Positions 1 to 8,143 of a stretch of 64,000 bases of DNA are shown piece by piece (the first letter of the stretch is position 1; every line of letters begins with the position of its first letter). Origin of the DNA: Nocardioides sp. YR527 (GTDB lineage Bacteria > Actinomycetota > Actinomycetes > Propionibacteriales > Nocardioidaceae). The position numbers were made by a program, and so were the translations under genes. The notes beneath the pieces were generated by a model. It ran no database searches, was not told where the DNA came from, and saw only the letters and a list, made by a program, of their open reading frames with translations. The stretch spans positions 62,001 to 126,000 of the forward strand of contig NZ_FNFN01000009.1 in assembly GCF_900101045.1 (NCBI RefSeq). Direction: 5' to 3'.

Positions 1-296
1 CCTACTCCTCGTCCAAGGGCGGCGTCGTCGGCCTCACCCTCCCGCTCGCGCGCGACCTCGCCGCGGTCGGGATCCGTGTCAACACCGTCGCCCCGGGGCT
101 GATCGACACCCCGATCTACGGCGAGGGCCCGGAGTCGGAGGCGTTCAAGGCCAAGCTCGGCGAGAGCGTGCTGTTCCCGCACCGGCTCGGTGAGCCTGCG
201 GAGCTGGCCAGCATGGTCGTGGAGTGTCTGACCAACGACTACATGAACGGCGAGACGATCCGCGTCGACGGCGGCATCCGGATGCCACCGAAGTAA
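1..296 (+). CDS. SDR-family dehydrogenase, HSD10-like (3' end only)
   Basis: The last 97 codons of a short-chain dehydrogenase/reductase are read from base 3; the 5' part lies outside the window. The catalytic YxxxK appears as Y-S-S-S-K right at the edge, followed by GGVVGLTLPLARDLA, the IRVNTVAPGL substrate-loop motif and a C-terminal NGETIRVDGGIRMPPK. This tail is diagnostic of the HSD17B10 / type II 3-hydroxyacyl-CoA dehydrogenase branch rather than the FabG branch. Members use NAD(H) to oxidise 3-hydroxyacyl-CoA or related alcohols in fatty acid or branched-chain amino acid breakdown. Substrate is inferred from the family only. A perfect hairpin follows the stop codon. Confidence 0.85.
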   Translation, partial: YSSSKGGVVGLTLPLARDLAAVGIRVNTVAPGLIDTPIYGEGPESEAFKAKLGESVLFPHRLGEPAELASMVVECLTNDYMNGETIRVDGGIRMPPK

Positions 297-319
297 CTGG
301 AGGCAAGTAGTACCCCGAC

Positions 320-350
320 GGCTGGCGCACCGCTAATGTGTGCGCCAGCC
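320..350 (+). terminator. Hairpin terminator after the SDR gene
   Basis: A perfect 11-bp inverted repeat (GGCTGGCGCAC, 320-330, and its complement 340-350) with a 9-nt loop sits 24 bases after the SDR stop. It has no U-tract, as is common for actinobacterial terminators. An ATG within its right arm is not a plausible start for the next gene. Confidence 0.6.
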
Positions 351-399
351 GCGGCCCGTTTCAGACCGTTCCGCGGACGTCGGAGCAAGGGGAGTTCGC

Positions 400-2028
400 A
401 TGTCCGATAAGGCGGACACCGGTACGTCGAAGGCGCTCGCGATCATCGAGCCCGACCCCGCGGGGCCGGCGGGTGCGAGCGAGTCCCCGCGCGAGCCACG
501 ACTGACGCGGGAGACGGTCAGGGTGATCGCCGGTGCGGCCGGCGTGCTGGTCGTATGCCTGATCGCGACCGCGCTGGTCGCCAGCGGCGAGTCGGCCTCG
601 AGCGGTGAGCAGACCTGCCTCGGCCCGCAGATGACGGTCGCGGTGGCTCCCGAGGCGGCGACCGTCGTGGGCAACATCCTCGAGGACGCCGGCTGTGGCC
701 AGTTCGACGTGGAGGCGGCCAAGACCGACCAGGTCCTCCAGCCGATGGCGCTCGACGGCGATCTCCCCGACGTATGGATCCCCGATTCCTCGCTCTGGCT
801 GGACCGGATCGACCCGGCCGCCGAGCCGGTGACACTGCGGGCCTCGATGGCCTCCTCGCCGGTCGTGCTCGTCTCCGGTGATGGCCTGACCCGCACCTCC
901 TTCGCCGAGGCCTTCGCCGAGGACGACCTGCTGATGGGTGATCCCCAGCGGATGATGAGCGCGCTCGGCACGGCCGTCGCGAGCCGGGGCAAGCCCCAGA
1001 GCGAGGCCAAGCTGGACCCGTACGCAGAGCGGATCGCCTCCGGGGAGGAGGGCGCCGGGCCGACCGACTCGGGGCGCCTGGCCGAGCTGCAGACGGTGAT
1101 GAGCGGGGTGACCGCGACCAGCGAGCAGCAGTGGTCGACGTACGCACCGGCGCTCAAGGCCAGTGCGCCGAAGGAGGGCACGGTGGTCCTCGACTACCCG
1201 GTCCTGATCACCGCCGACTCCTCGCGCCGCAACTCGATCGCAGCCTCGATCACCAGCTTCGCCCGGGTGCTCGACAGCGGCGCCGCCGACACCGCGCTGA
1301 CCCGGGCCGGGTTCCGCACCAGCGGCGCCGGCAAGCCGTCCCCCAACGTGGGCGCGTACACCCGGGTCGACTCGGCCACGGTGGCGCAGACGGCCTCGGA
1401 GTGGAACGCCAGGCTTCGGCCGACGCGGGCGATCGCGGTCATGGACGTCTCGGGCTCGATGGCCTGGCCGTCCGCTCCCGACAGCGCCACCACCCGCCTC
1501 CAGCTCACCCAGGAGGCCGCGTCGGAGGCCGTGGGTCTGCTTCCCGGTAGCGCCGCGATCGGGCTCTGGGCCTTCTCCGAGAAGACCGAAGGCACGCTCG
1601 GCGGCGACCACAAGGTGCTGGTTCCCACCCGGCAGCTGGCCTCGAAGGACCAGCGCGCGCAGCTGACCGCGGAGATCGCCGGTCTCACCGCGCGCACCGG
1701 CGGCGGTACCTCCCTGCACGACACCGCCCTCGCGGCGTACCAGGCCGCGGTCGCCTCCTACGACCCGCTGGCCTCCAACGACGTGCTGCTCTTCACCGAC
1801 GGCACCAACGACGATCCCGACTCGATGGACGTGGCAGAGCTCGTACGCCAGCTGGGGGCTGCCTCCGACCCGCGGCGGCCGGTCCGCGTCCTGGGGATCG
1901 GGATCACCGCCGACGCCGACCTCGGCACGCTGCAGGCGATCGCCGATGCGACCGGCGGGGCTGCGTACGTCGCCGAGCGGCCCGAGGACGTCGGACAGGT
2001 CCTGCGAGAGGCGCTCGAGCAGCGCTGA
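400..2028 (+). CDS. Membrane-anchored substrate-binding/VWA domain protein
   Basis: The start at 400 is preceded by AAGGGGAG and gives 542 residues. A cytoplasmic leader of about 45 residues precedes one hydrophobic segment (VIAGAAGVLVVCLIATALVA). A region resembling type-2 periplasmic solute-binding proteins follows (MTVAVAPEAATVV ... LPDVWIPDSSLWL). A C-terminal von Willebrand factor A domain carries the MIDAS metal site D-V-S-G-S near residue 349, with a downstream TGGGTSLHD threonine and FTDGTND aspartate. VWA domains bind protein partners through a divalent metal. An extracytoplasmic role is inferred from topology; the ligand is unknown. It stands alone between a terminator and hflX. Confidence 0.8.
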   Translation: MSDKADTGTSKALAIIEPDPAGPAGASESPREPRLTRETVRVIAGAAGVLVVCLIATALVASGESASSGEQTCLGPQMTVAVAPEAATVVGNILEDAGCGQFDVEAAKTDQVLQPMALDGDLPDVWIPDSSLWLDRIDPAAEPVTLRASMASSPVVLVSGDGLTRTSFAEAFAEDDLLMGDPQRMMSALGTAVASRGKPQSEAKLDPYAERIASGEEGAGPTDSGRLAELQTVMSGVTATSEQQWSTYAPALKASAPKEGTVVLDYPVLITADSSRRNSIAASITSFARVLDSGAADTALTRAGFRTSGAGKPSPNVGAYTRVDSATVAQTASEWNARLRPTRAIAVMDVSGSMAWPSAPDSATTRLQLTQEAASEAVGLLPGSAAIGLWAFSEKTEGTLGGDHKVLVPTRQLASKDQRAQLTAEIAGLTARTGGGTSLHDTALAAYQAAVASYDPLASNDVLLFTDGTNDDPDSMDVAELVRQLGAASDPRRPVRVLGIGITADADLGTLQAIADATGGAAYVAERPEDVGQVLREALEQR

Positions 2029-2100
2029 GACCGGCCCCGGATCGAGCCCGCGGATAAGCATTGTCCCCCGGGTGGAGCGGCGCCGTATCCTTGTTGGTAT

Positions 2101-3609
2101 ATGACGAACAACGCACACGAATTCTCACTCGCTGACGAGCTCGAGGCCACCGAGGACTGGGACGCGCTCGACGATGGCTTCGAGTCGGGCTACGCCGACG
2201 AGGATCCTGAGGACACCGACCCCACCGTCGGTGCGATGGAGCTCGCCGAGCGCCACGCGCTCAAGCGCGTCGCCAGCCTGCGCACCGAGCTCGAGGACAT
2301 CACCGAGGTCGAATACCGCCAGCTTCGCCTGGAGCGAGTGGTGCTCGTGGGCGTGTGGGCCGGCGGCACCCAGACCGACGCCGAGAACTCCCTGGCCGAG
2401 CTCGCGCTCCTGGCCGAGACGGCCGGCTCAGAGGTTCTCGAGGCGATCTACCAGCGTCGCCAGGCGCCGGACCCCGCGACGTACATCGGACGCGGCAAGG
2501 TCGAGGCGCTCAAGGAGATCGTCGCTGCGACCGGCGCCGACACCGTGATCGCCGACGGCGAGCTGGCGCCGAGCCAGCTCAGGAACCTCGAGGACCGCAC
2601 CGGGGTCAAGGTCGTCGACCGGACCGCGCTGATCCTCGACATCTTCGCCCAGCACGCCAAGTCCCGCGAGGGCCAGGCGCAGGTGGAGCTCGCCCAGCTC
2701 AGCTACATGAAGCAGCGGCTGCGTGGTTGGGGTGGCAACCTGTCCCGCCAGGCCGGTGGCCGTGTCGCCGGCGGTGCCGGTATCGGTGGCCGTGGTCCCG
2801 GTGAGACCAAGATCGAGACCGACCGTCGCCGGATCAACACCAAGATCGCCAAGCTCAACCGTGAGCTGAAGGCGATGAAGGGCACCCGCGACACCAAGCG
2901 TGCCGACCGCAAGCGCCACCACATCCCGGCGGTCGCGATCGCCGGCTACACCAACGCCGGCAAGTCGTCGCTGCTCAACCGGCTCACCGGCGCCGGGGTG
3001 CTCGTCGAGGACGCCCTCTTCGCGACCCTGGACCCGACCACCCGGAAGACGACGACCGAGGACGGCCGCGTCTACACGATGTCCGACACCGTCGGTTTCG
3101 TGCGTCACCTGCCCCACCAGCTCGTCGAGGCTTTCCGCTCGACGCTGGAGGAGGTCGCCGACGCCGACCTGGTCGTGCACGTGGTCGACGGTTCCCACCC
3201 CGACCCCGAGGGTCAGCTGGCGGCGGTGCGCGAGGTCTTCGCCGAGATCGGTGCCAGCGAGGTGCCGGAGCTGGTCGTGATCAACAAGGCCGACATCTCC
3301 GACCCGCTGGTGATCGCCAGGCTGCTGCGCGCCGAGCCCCACTCGGTCGCGGTCTCGGCCAAGACCGGCGAGGGCATCGACGCGGCCATCAAGGCCGTCG
3401 AGACCGACCTGCCGCGGCCGGGAGTCGAGTTCTCCGCGCTGCTTCCCTACGAGCGGGGAGACCTGGTCAACCGGATCCACCAGCACGGCGAGATCGACCA
3501 CCTCGAGCACACGCCCGAAGGCACCGTCGTCAAGGGTCGCGCCAACGCGGACCTGGCCGGTGAGCTGGCTGCGTACGAACTGAGCGAGCGCAGCGCGCAC
3601 TCTGCCTGA
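2101..3609 (+). CDS. hflX: GTPase HflX
   Basis: The gene encodes 502 residues, usual for actinobacterial HflX. It has the HflX N-terminal domain, a glycine-rich GGRVAGGAGIGGRGPGETKIE linker region and a GTPase domain with the P-loop GYTNAGKSS near residue 282, the G3 motif DTVGF followed by the HflX-specific VRHLPHQLVEAFRSTLEE, and NKAD as G4. HflX binds ribosomes and splits stalled 70S particles under stress. The N-terminus has an acidic extension (residues 1-60) typical of actinobacteria. No strong Shine-Dalgarno is seen before the ATG; TTGGTAT directly precedes it. Confidence 0.97.
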   Translation: MTNNAHEFSLADELEATEDWDALDDGFESGYADEDPEDTDPTVGAMELAERHALKRVASLRTELEDITEVEYRQLRLERVVLVGVWAGGTQTDAENSLAELALLAETAGSEVLEAIYQRRQAPDPATYIGRGKVEALKEIVAATGADTVIADGELAPSQLRNLEDRTGVKVVDRTALILDIFAQHAKSREGQAQVELAQLSYMKQRLRGWGGNLSRQAGGRVAGGAGIGGRGPGETKIETDRRRINTKIAKLNRELKAMKGTRDTKRADRKRHHIPAVAIAGYTNAGKSSLLNRLTGAGVLVEDALFATLDPTTRKTTTEDGRVYTMSDTVGFVRHLPHQLVEAFRSTLEEVADADLVVHVVDGSHPDPEGQLAAVREVFAEIGASEVPELVVINKADISDPLVIARLLRAEPHSVAVSAKTGEGIDAAIKAVETDLPRPGVEFSALLPYERGDLVNRIHQHGEIDHLEHTPEGTVVKGRANADLAGELAAYELSERSAHSA

Positions 3610-3652
3610 TCTCGGAGGCTGATCCGGCGTTGCGACATTGGCGATGCCGAGC

Positions 3653-3674
3653 TCGTCCCTCACACTTGGGACGA
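3653..3674 (+). terminator. Small hairpin after hflX
   Basis: TCGTCCC (3653-3659) pairs perfectly with GGGACGA (3668-3674) around an 8-nt loop. The stem lies 43 bases beyond the hflX stop and ahead of the next ribosome-binding site, so it is a plausible weak terminator. Confidence 0.4.
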
Positions 3675-3696
3675 TCAGTCGTCGGAGAGGGCAGGG

Positions 3697-4449
3697 ATGC
3701 GGACAGAGGTACGCCACGCGGCGCGCGCCACGGTCGTGAGCGCGCTGGCTGGTGCTGTCCTGGTGGCCGTGCTCGCAGGCTGTGGCAGCCAGGACGAGGG
3801 CGCGCTCCCGGGACAGAAGGCCAGCCATCAGTCCGAGGTGACCCAGGACCTGTGCACCCGACTGGCCGCCGAGTCGGTGACCCGCGCCTCCGTGGTGACC
3901 GGTGCCGGCGAGCGCGTCGTGGTGATCGGTGACTCCTGGGCCTCTGGCTTCGGGCTGGACGACCCCGGTCTGTCCTGGCCGCGCTATCTCGACGGTGAGG
4001 TGCGTGTCTCCGGTTTCGGCGGCACCGGCTACTCGCACGCGCTGATGGAGCGGTGCGGCCCGATCTCGTTCCCCGAGCGCGTCCCCGACGCGGTGGCGCA
4101 AGGGGCCGACCTGGTCGTGCTCGAGGGCGGGATCAACGACTCCAAGAGCGATCTCGACGACGTCGAGAAGGGCTTCCGGGCCACCCTGGACGAGCTGAAG
4201 GACCATGAGGTCGTCGTGCTCAGTGCGCCGAAGGTGAACTCCCGGGCCAAGGCCATCAGGGCCGTCAACAAGATGATGCGGCGGGTCTCGGCGGAGTACG
4301 GGGTGACGTACATCAACGTCTTCGACCTCGAGCTGCCCATGCTCGAGGACAACACCCACCTGACGGTCGCGGGTCACATGCAGTTCGGGGAGATCGTCGC
4401 CCAGCGGATCGCGGAGAGCCGATCGGAGACTGTCCCCGCGCACGGCTAA
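3697..4449 (+). CDS. Secreted SGNH/GDSL-family hydrolase lipoprotein
   Basis: This 250-residue protein starts at an ATG preceded by GAGAGGGCAGGG. Its signal peptide ends in the lipobox V-L-A-G-C, so it is probably a lipoprotein exposed outside the membrane. SGNH motifs are clear: block I GDSWASGFG with the nucleophile serine, a glycine in SGFGGTGYS, GGINDSK for block III (G-x-N-D) and D-N-T-H-L-T for the catalytic Asp/His block V. The family comprises esterases, lipases and acyl hydrolases; the substrate cannot be read from sequence. It ends 10 bases before dinG, so the two may be co-transcribed. Confidence 0.85.
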   Translation: MRTEVRHAARATVVSALAGAVLVAVLAGCGSQDEGALPGQKASHQSEVTQDLCTRLAAESVTRASVVTGAGERVVVIGDSWASGFGLDDPGLSWPRYLDGEVRVSGFGGTGYSHALMERCGPISFPERVPDAVAQGADLVVLEGGINDSKSDLDDVEKGFRATLDELKDHEVVVLSAPKVNSRAKAIRAVNKMMRRVSAEYGVTYINVFDLELPMLEDNTHLTVAGHMQFGEIVAQRIAESRSETVPAHG

Positions 4450-4459
4450 GGTTGCCCGA

Positions 4460-6454
4460 GTGACATCAACCGAGATCGCCTCCCAGACGCCCGTACGTGA
4501 AGCCCTGGCGGATGCGGTCGCGACCCTCGGCGGAGCCACCCGCGAGGGTCAGGTGATGATGGCCGACGCGGTCGCGCAGGCCCTGGTCGACGAGGAGCAC
4601 CTGCTGGTCGAGGCGGGAACCGGCACCGGGAAGTCGCTGGCCTATCTGGTCCCCTCCTTGCTCCACGACAGCCGGGTCGTGATCGCCACCGCGACCCTGG
4701 CGCTGCAGCACCAGCTCGTCGAGCGCGACCTGCCGCGCCTGGTCAAGGCGATCGGCTCGCGTCCCGGCGTCGACGCGTCCTATGCCGTCCTCAAGGGCCG
4801 TTCCAACTACGCCTGCCTCCATCGGGTGCGCGAGGGAGCTCCCGACGACCAGGGCACCCTGGTCGACGTCCCGCTGGGTCCGATGGCCGAGAAGGTCCTC
4901 GAGCTGCGCAGCTGGGCCGAGAAGGAGGCGGAGAAGGGCGGCAGTGGCGAGCGTGACTCCGCGCCCCGCCACACCGACCGTGAGTGGCGCCAGGTCTCCG
5001 TCAACCACCGCGACTGCCTCGGCGCCGCCAAGTGCCCCTTCGGCGAGGAGTGCTTCGTCGAGGTCGCTCGCGACAAGGCCCAGAAGAGCCATCTGATCGT
5101 CACCAACCACTCCCTGCTCGCGATCGACGCGATCGAGGGTGTGCCGATGATCCCGGAGTACGACGCCGTGGTGATCGACGAGGCCCACGAGCTCGTCGCC
5201 CGGGTGACCCAGGCGGCGACCGACGAGCTGACCGCGGCCGAGGTGGAACGGGCCGCCCGGCGGGCCCAGAAGCACATCGAGGGCTCCGAGGCCGACGACC
5301 TGGCAGACGCCTCCGACGCGCTGCGGGCCGCGATCACCGAGAGCTCGCCCGGGCGGTTCGTGACCCTGCCGGAGGTCATCTCCGATGCGCTCGTGCTGGT
5401 GCGCGACGCCGCGCGGTCCGCGATCTCGGCGCTCCCGAAGCCGAAGGACTCCGACAGTGCCGACCCCGGCTTCCAGCAGGCCAAGGGCGGCCTGCAGGAG
5501 GTCTTCAACACCGCCGAGCGGATGGCTGCCGCCTCCGACCACGACGTGATCTGGCTCAACGAGGGCGGAGAGCGGATCCCGCCCCGGCTCTGCGTGGCTC
5601 CGCTCCAGGTCTGGGCGCAGATGCGCGAGAAGCTGCTCACCGAGAAGACCGTCGTCTTCGCCTCGGCGACCCTCAAGCTCGGCGGCGACTTCGGTCCCGT
5701 GGCCGGATCGCTCGGGCTCAAGGCGGAGGAGCGCACCGAGGTGGGCGCCGGGGCGCAGCGCACCGATGACGTGCTGCCGTGGATCGGGCTCGATGTCGGC
5801 AGCCCGTTCGACTACGGCAAGCAGGGCATCCTCTACGTCGCCCGACACCTGCCCCCTCCCGGGCGCGACGGGATGGGTGCCAAGACCCTCGACGAGATCG
5901 TCGACCTGGTCGACGCCGCCGACGGGCGTACGCTCGGGCTCTTCTCGTCCCGGCGTGCCGCCGAGGCCGCCGCCGAGGTCGTGCGCCAGAAGCTGCCTCA
6001 CCTGACCACGCTGGCCCAGGGAGACGCCCAGTTGCCCGAGCTCGCCGCGCAGTTCGTCGCCGACCCGCACACGGTGCTCTTCGGCACGCTGTCGCTGTGG
6101 CAGGGCCTCGACGTCCCCGGCGACACCTGCCAGCTCGTGATCATCGACCGGATCCCGTTCCCGCGGCCCGACGACCCGCTGATGTCGGCCCGGCAGCAAG
6201 CGGCCGACAAGGCCGGCGGCAACGGGTTCATGCAGGTCGCCGCCACCCATGCGGCGCTGCTGCTCGCGCAGGGGGCCGGCCGGTTGATCCGCACCACCAC
6301 CGACCGTGGTGTCGTGGCCGTGCTCGACGCCCGCCTGGCCACCGCCCGCTACGGCGGATTCCTCAAGGCCAGCCTGCCGCCGATGTGGGCCACGACCGAC
6401 CCCGAGGTCGTACGAAAGGCGCTCAAGCGTCTCTCGGAGATGGCCTCGGCCTGA
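4460..6454 (+). CDS. dinG: ATP-dependent DNA helicase, DinG/XPD-like
   Basis: A GTG start gives 664 residues. Motif I is EAGTGTGKS near residue 52, motif II is D-E-A-H (VIDEAHELV), and motif VI is in GAGRLIRTTTDRGVVAVLDAR. Four cysteines (ACLHRVR, RDCLGAAKCPFGEECF) are spaced as in the 4Fe-4S domain of XPD/DinG helicases. These 5'-3' superfamily 2 helicases unwind damaged or R-loop DNA during repair. The name DinG is used for the family; no LexA box was found before this gene, so SOS control is not evident here despite lexA lying 4 kb away. Confidence 0.93.
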   Translation: MTSTEIASQTPVREALADAVATLGGATREGQVMMADAVAQALVDEEHLLVEAGTGTGKSLAYLVPSLLHDSRVVIATATLALQHQLVERDLPRLVKAIGSRPGVDASYAVLKGRSNYACLHRVREGAPDDQGTLVDVPLGPMAEKVLELRSWAEKEAEKGGSGERDSAPRHTDREWRQVSVNHRDCLGAAKCPFGEECFVEVARDKAQKSHLIVTNHSLLAIDAIEGVPMIPEYDAVVIDEAHELVARVTQAATDELTAAEVERAARRAQKHIEGSEADDLADASDALRAAITESSPGRFVTLPEVISDALVLVRDAARSAISALPKPKDSDSADPGFQQAKGGLQEVFNTAERMAAASDHDVIWLNEGGERIPPRLCVAPLQVWAQMREKLLTEKTVVFASATLKLGGDFGPVAGSLGLKAEERTEVGAGAQRTDDVLPWIGLDVGSPFDYGKQGILYVARHLPPPGRDGMGAKTLDEIVDLVDAADGRTLGLFSSRRAAEAAAEVVRQKLPHLTTLAQGDAQLPELAAQFVADPHTVLFGTLSLWQGLDVPGDTCQLVIIDRIPFPRPDDPLMSARQQAADKAGGNGFMQVAATHAALLLAQGAGRLIRTTTDRGVVAVLDARLATARYGGFLKASLPPMWATTDPEVVRKALKRLSEMASA

Positions 6455-6456
6455 CG

Positions 6457-6473
6457 CCCGCCGACTCGGCGGG
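6457..6473. terminator. Short bidirectional hairpin between convergent genes
   Basis: CCCGCC (6457-6462) pairs with GGCGGG (6468-6473) around GACTC in the 27-bp gap between the stops of dinG and the convergent protease gene. Position and symmetry suggest a shared terminator; the stem is short. Confidence 0.4.
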
Positions 6474-6481
6474 GTGTCGGG

Positions 6482-8038
6482 TCAGCGGTAGGTCTTCGCC
6501 CACCAGCGGTGGGTGGCCTTGTCGGGGGTAGCGACGCCGTGGCAGGAGAACGCGGTGCCCTGGCCACACGTGAAGTTGCTGCTCGCGTTGGCGAAGGTGA
6601 CCTCGACCTTGCGGATTCGCTTCGAGGAGAAGCCCTCGATGGTCTTGGTGGCGATGCCCTTGCTGTTGGGCTTGAGGTAGTAGACGCTGCGGGTGCCGTC
6701 GGTGCGGAACACGCTGACCGCGGCGGCGTTGGCGCTGGGTCGGGCCACGTCGACCTTCACCCGCAGCTTCCAGCCCTTGCCCACCTTCTTCGGGACGAGG
6801 CGCTGGGAGGCGTACGTCAGGTGCTTGAGGGTGAACTTGCCGTCGATGGTCTGTCGCTTGGCGGGCAGCGCCGTGCGGCCGTCGTAGACCGGCGGGTAGT
6901 AGGCGTGGCCCTCGCTGTAGGTCTTCGAGGGGGCCAGGTTGGCGGCGGCGAAGCGGACGTACTGCTGCTTCAGCGTGGTGCCGCGGGCGGCGAGCGCCTG
7001 CCGGATGGCGGTGGTGGAGTAGGTCGAGGGCGCTCGGTTCCAGATCGAGAGGACCACCTCCGGCAGCGTCCCGCGCTCCTTGGCGAAGCGCTCGGACAGG
7101 TAGCGGAAGAAGATCCAGTTGCCGTAGATCCCGAGGTTGGAGGCGTAGGAGTTGTCCAGCGGCTTGCGCTGGTCCTCGAGTTGGCCGTAGCCGAGGTACT
7201 GCCGGTTGTCGTTGATGCTGTCGTAGACCTCGTCCTCGACCCAGGTCGCGGTGGACTCCATCATCCAGCGGTCCTCGCCGGCGTCGTAGGCGAACTGGAC
7301 CGCGTGGAAGTACTCGTGAGCGGCGGTCACCCGGAGGTTCTCGGTGGGCGTGTTGTAGGACCCGTACTCGCTGGTGGCGTAGTCGTTGTCCAGGACGCAG
7401 TAGGCCGTCGCGGCGGTCTTGGAGACCTTCGTCTCGGGCGCGCAGTAGCCGTAGTAGCCCTCGTCGTAGAGGTTCTCCAGGTAGATGTCGACCTTGCCCG
7501 GGGTGACCGACTTGTCGGCCGCGGGCTTGCGGTAGCCCGCCTGCACGTAGAGGTTGTGGACCTTCGTGACCACGTCACGGACCTGGGTCGCGTACGTCGT
7601 CGAGGCGCGGTCGCCGCCCTTGCCCGGCGTGTAGTGGACGCAGACCACGTCGCTGCAGGTCTGGGTCGCGGTGCGGGGGCGGGCGAGCAGCTCACGCGCG
7701 GCCGCCTTGTTGGAGCCGTCCAGGGCGTCCTTGGCGTTCCACAGGTCGGTCAGCGCGATGGTCGCGTCGGGCCGGCCGGCGATGTGCCGCCCGGGCACGA
7801 CCTGGCGGGCGCCGCGCACCGACTGGTTGCGCTTGACCTTCTTGGCCGCGGCGAGCGCCTCCCGGGCCACCTTCTCCGTCACCGGCTGCTCGGCGCTGGT
7901 GTCACCGCCGGTCCTCACCGAGGTCGCCGGGGTCGAACCGGTTGCGGGCATGGTGGCGACGAACGTCGCGACGACCATGCCTGCGATCAAGACGAGGGAG
8001 CGTTGTTTCCGGTTGATCCGGCGGGCAATGTTTCGCAT
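6482..8038 (-). CDS. Secreted HExxH zinc metalloprotease (MXAN_6640-like)
   Basis: A 518-residue protein with an N-terminal basic region and hydrophobic signal (LVLIAGMVVATFVATMPATG). The metal site H-E-Y-F-H lies in TAAHEYFHAVQFAYD, followed about 15 residues on by WMMESTATWVEDE, whose glutamate would be the third ligand of a gluzincin. Similarity to the MXAN_6640 family of putative metalloproteases is from recall of the motif pattern. The C-terminal third is beta-rich with two cysteines (FTCGQGTAFSCHG), perhaps disulfide-linked. Secretion and peptidase activity are inferences. It is convergent with dinG and upstream of phoD on the same strand, with a 96-bp gap. Confidence 0.75.
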   Translation of the reverse strand: MRNIARRINRKQRSLVLIAGMVVATFVATMPATGSTPATSVRTGGDTSAEQPVTEKVAREALAAAKKVKRNQSVRGARQVVPGRHIAGRPDATIALTDLWNAKDALDGSNKAAARELLARPRTATQTCSDVVCVHYTPGKGGDRASTTYATQVRDVVTKVHNLYVQAGYRKPAADKSVTPGKVDIYLENLYDEGYYGYCAPETKVSKTAATAYCVLDNDYATSEYGSYNTPTENLRVTAAHEYFHAVQFAYDAGEDRWMMESTATWVEDEVYDSINDNRQYLGYGQLEDQRKPLDNSYASNLGIYGNWIFFRYLSERFAKERGTLPEVVLSIWNRAPSTYSTTAIRQALAARGTTLKQQYVRFAAANLAPSKTYSEGHAYYPPVYDGRTALPAKRQTIDGKFTLKHLTYASQRLVPKKVGKGWKLRVKVDVARPSANAAAVSVFRTDGTRSVYYLKPNSKGIATKTIEGFSSKRIRKVEVTFANASSNFTCGQGTAFSCHGVATPDKATHRWWAKTYR

Positions 8039-8110
8039 GAGATACCAGACGTTCGGGAAGGCAGACCTGGGCAGTCTAAGCGCAGAGCGCCGCTGTGTCC
8101 GGCGGACACG

Positions 8111-8143
8111 GCCTAGACCGGCCCTAGACCGGCCCTAGACCGG
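8111..8143. repeat. Three tandem 11-bp repeats at the phoD stop
   Basis: The unit GGCCCTAGACC occurs three times with an 11-bp period. The phoD stop codon (TAG on the minus strand) is provided by the third unit, and the other copies repeat that stop in other frames. No function is evident. Confidence 0.6.

Noticed and set aside
361..2118. Long minus-strand open frame opposite the VWA gene
   Set aside because: It mirrors the plus-strand gene, has Arg/Gly-rich composition without any domain, and no ribosome-binding site. High GC makes such shadows common.
2428..4539. 703-codon minus-strand open frame across hflX and the SGNH gene
   Set aside because: It spans two well-supported genes and an intergenic region on the other strand and has low-complexity composition.
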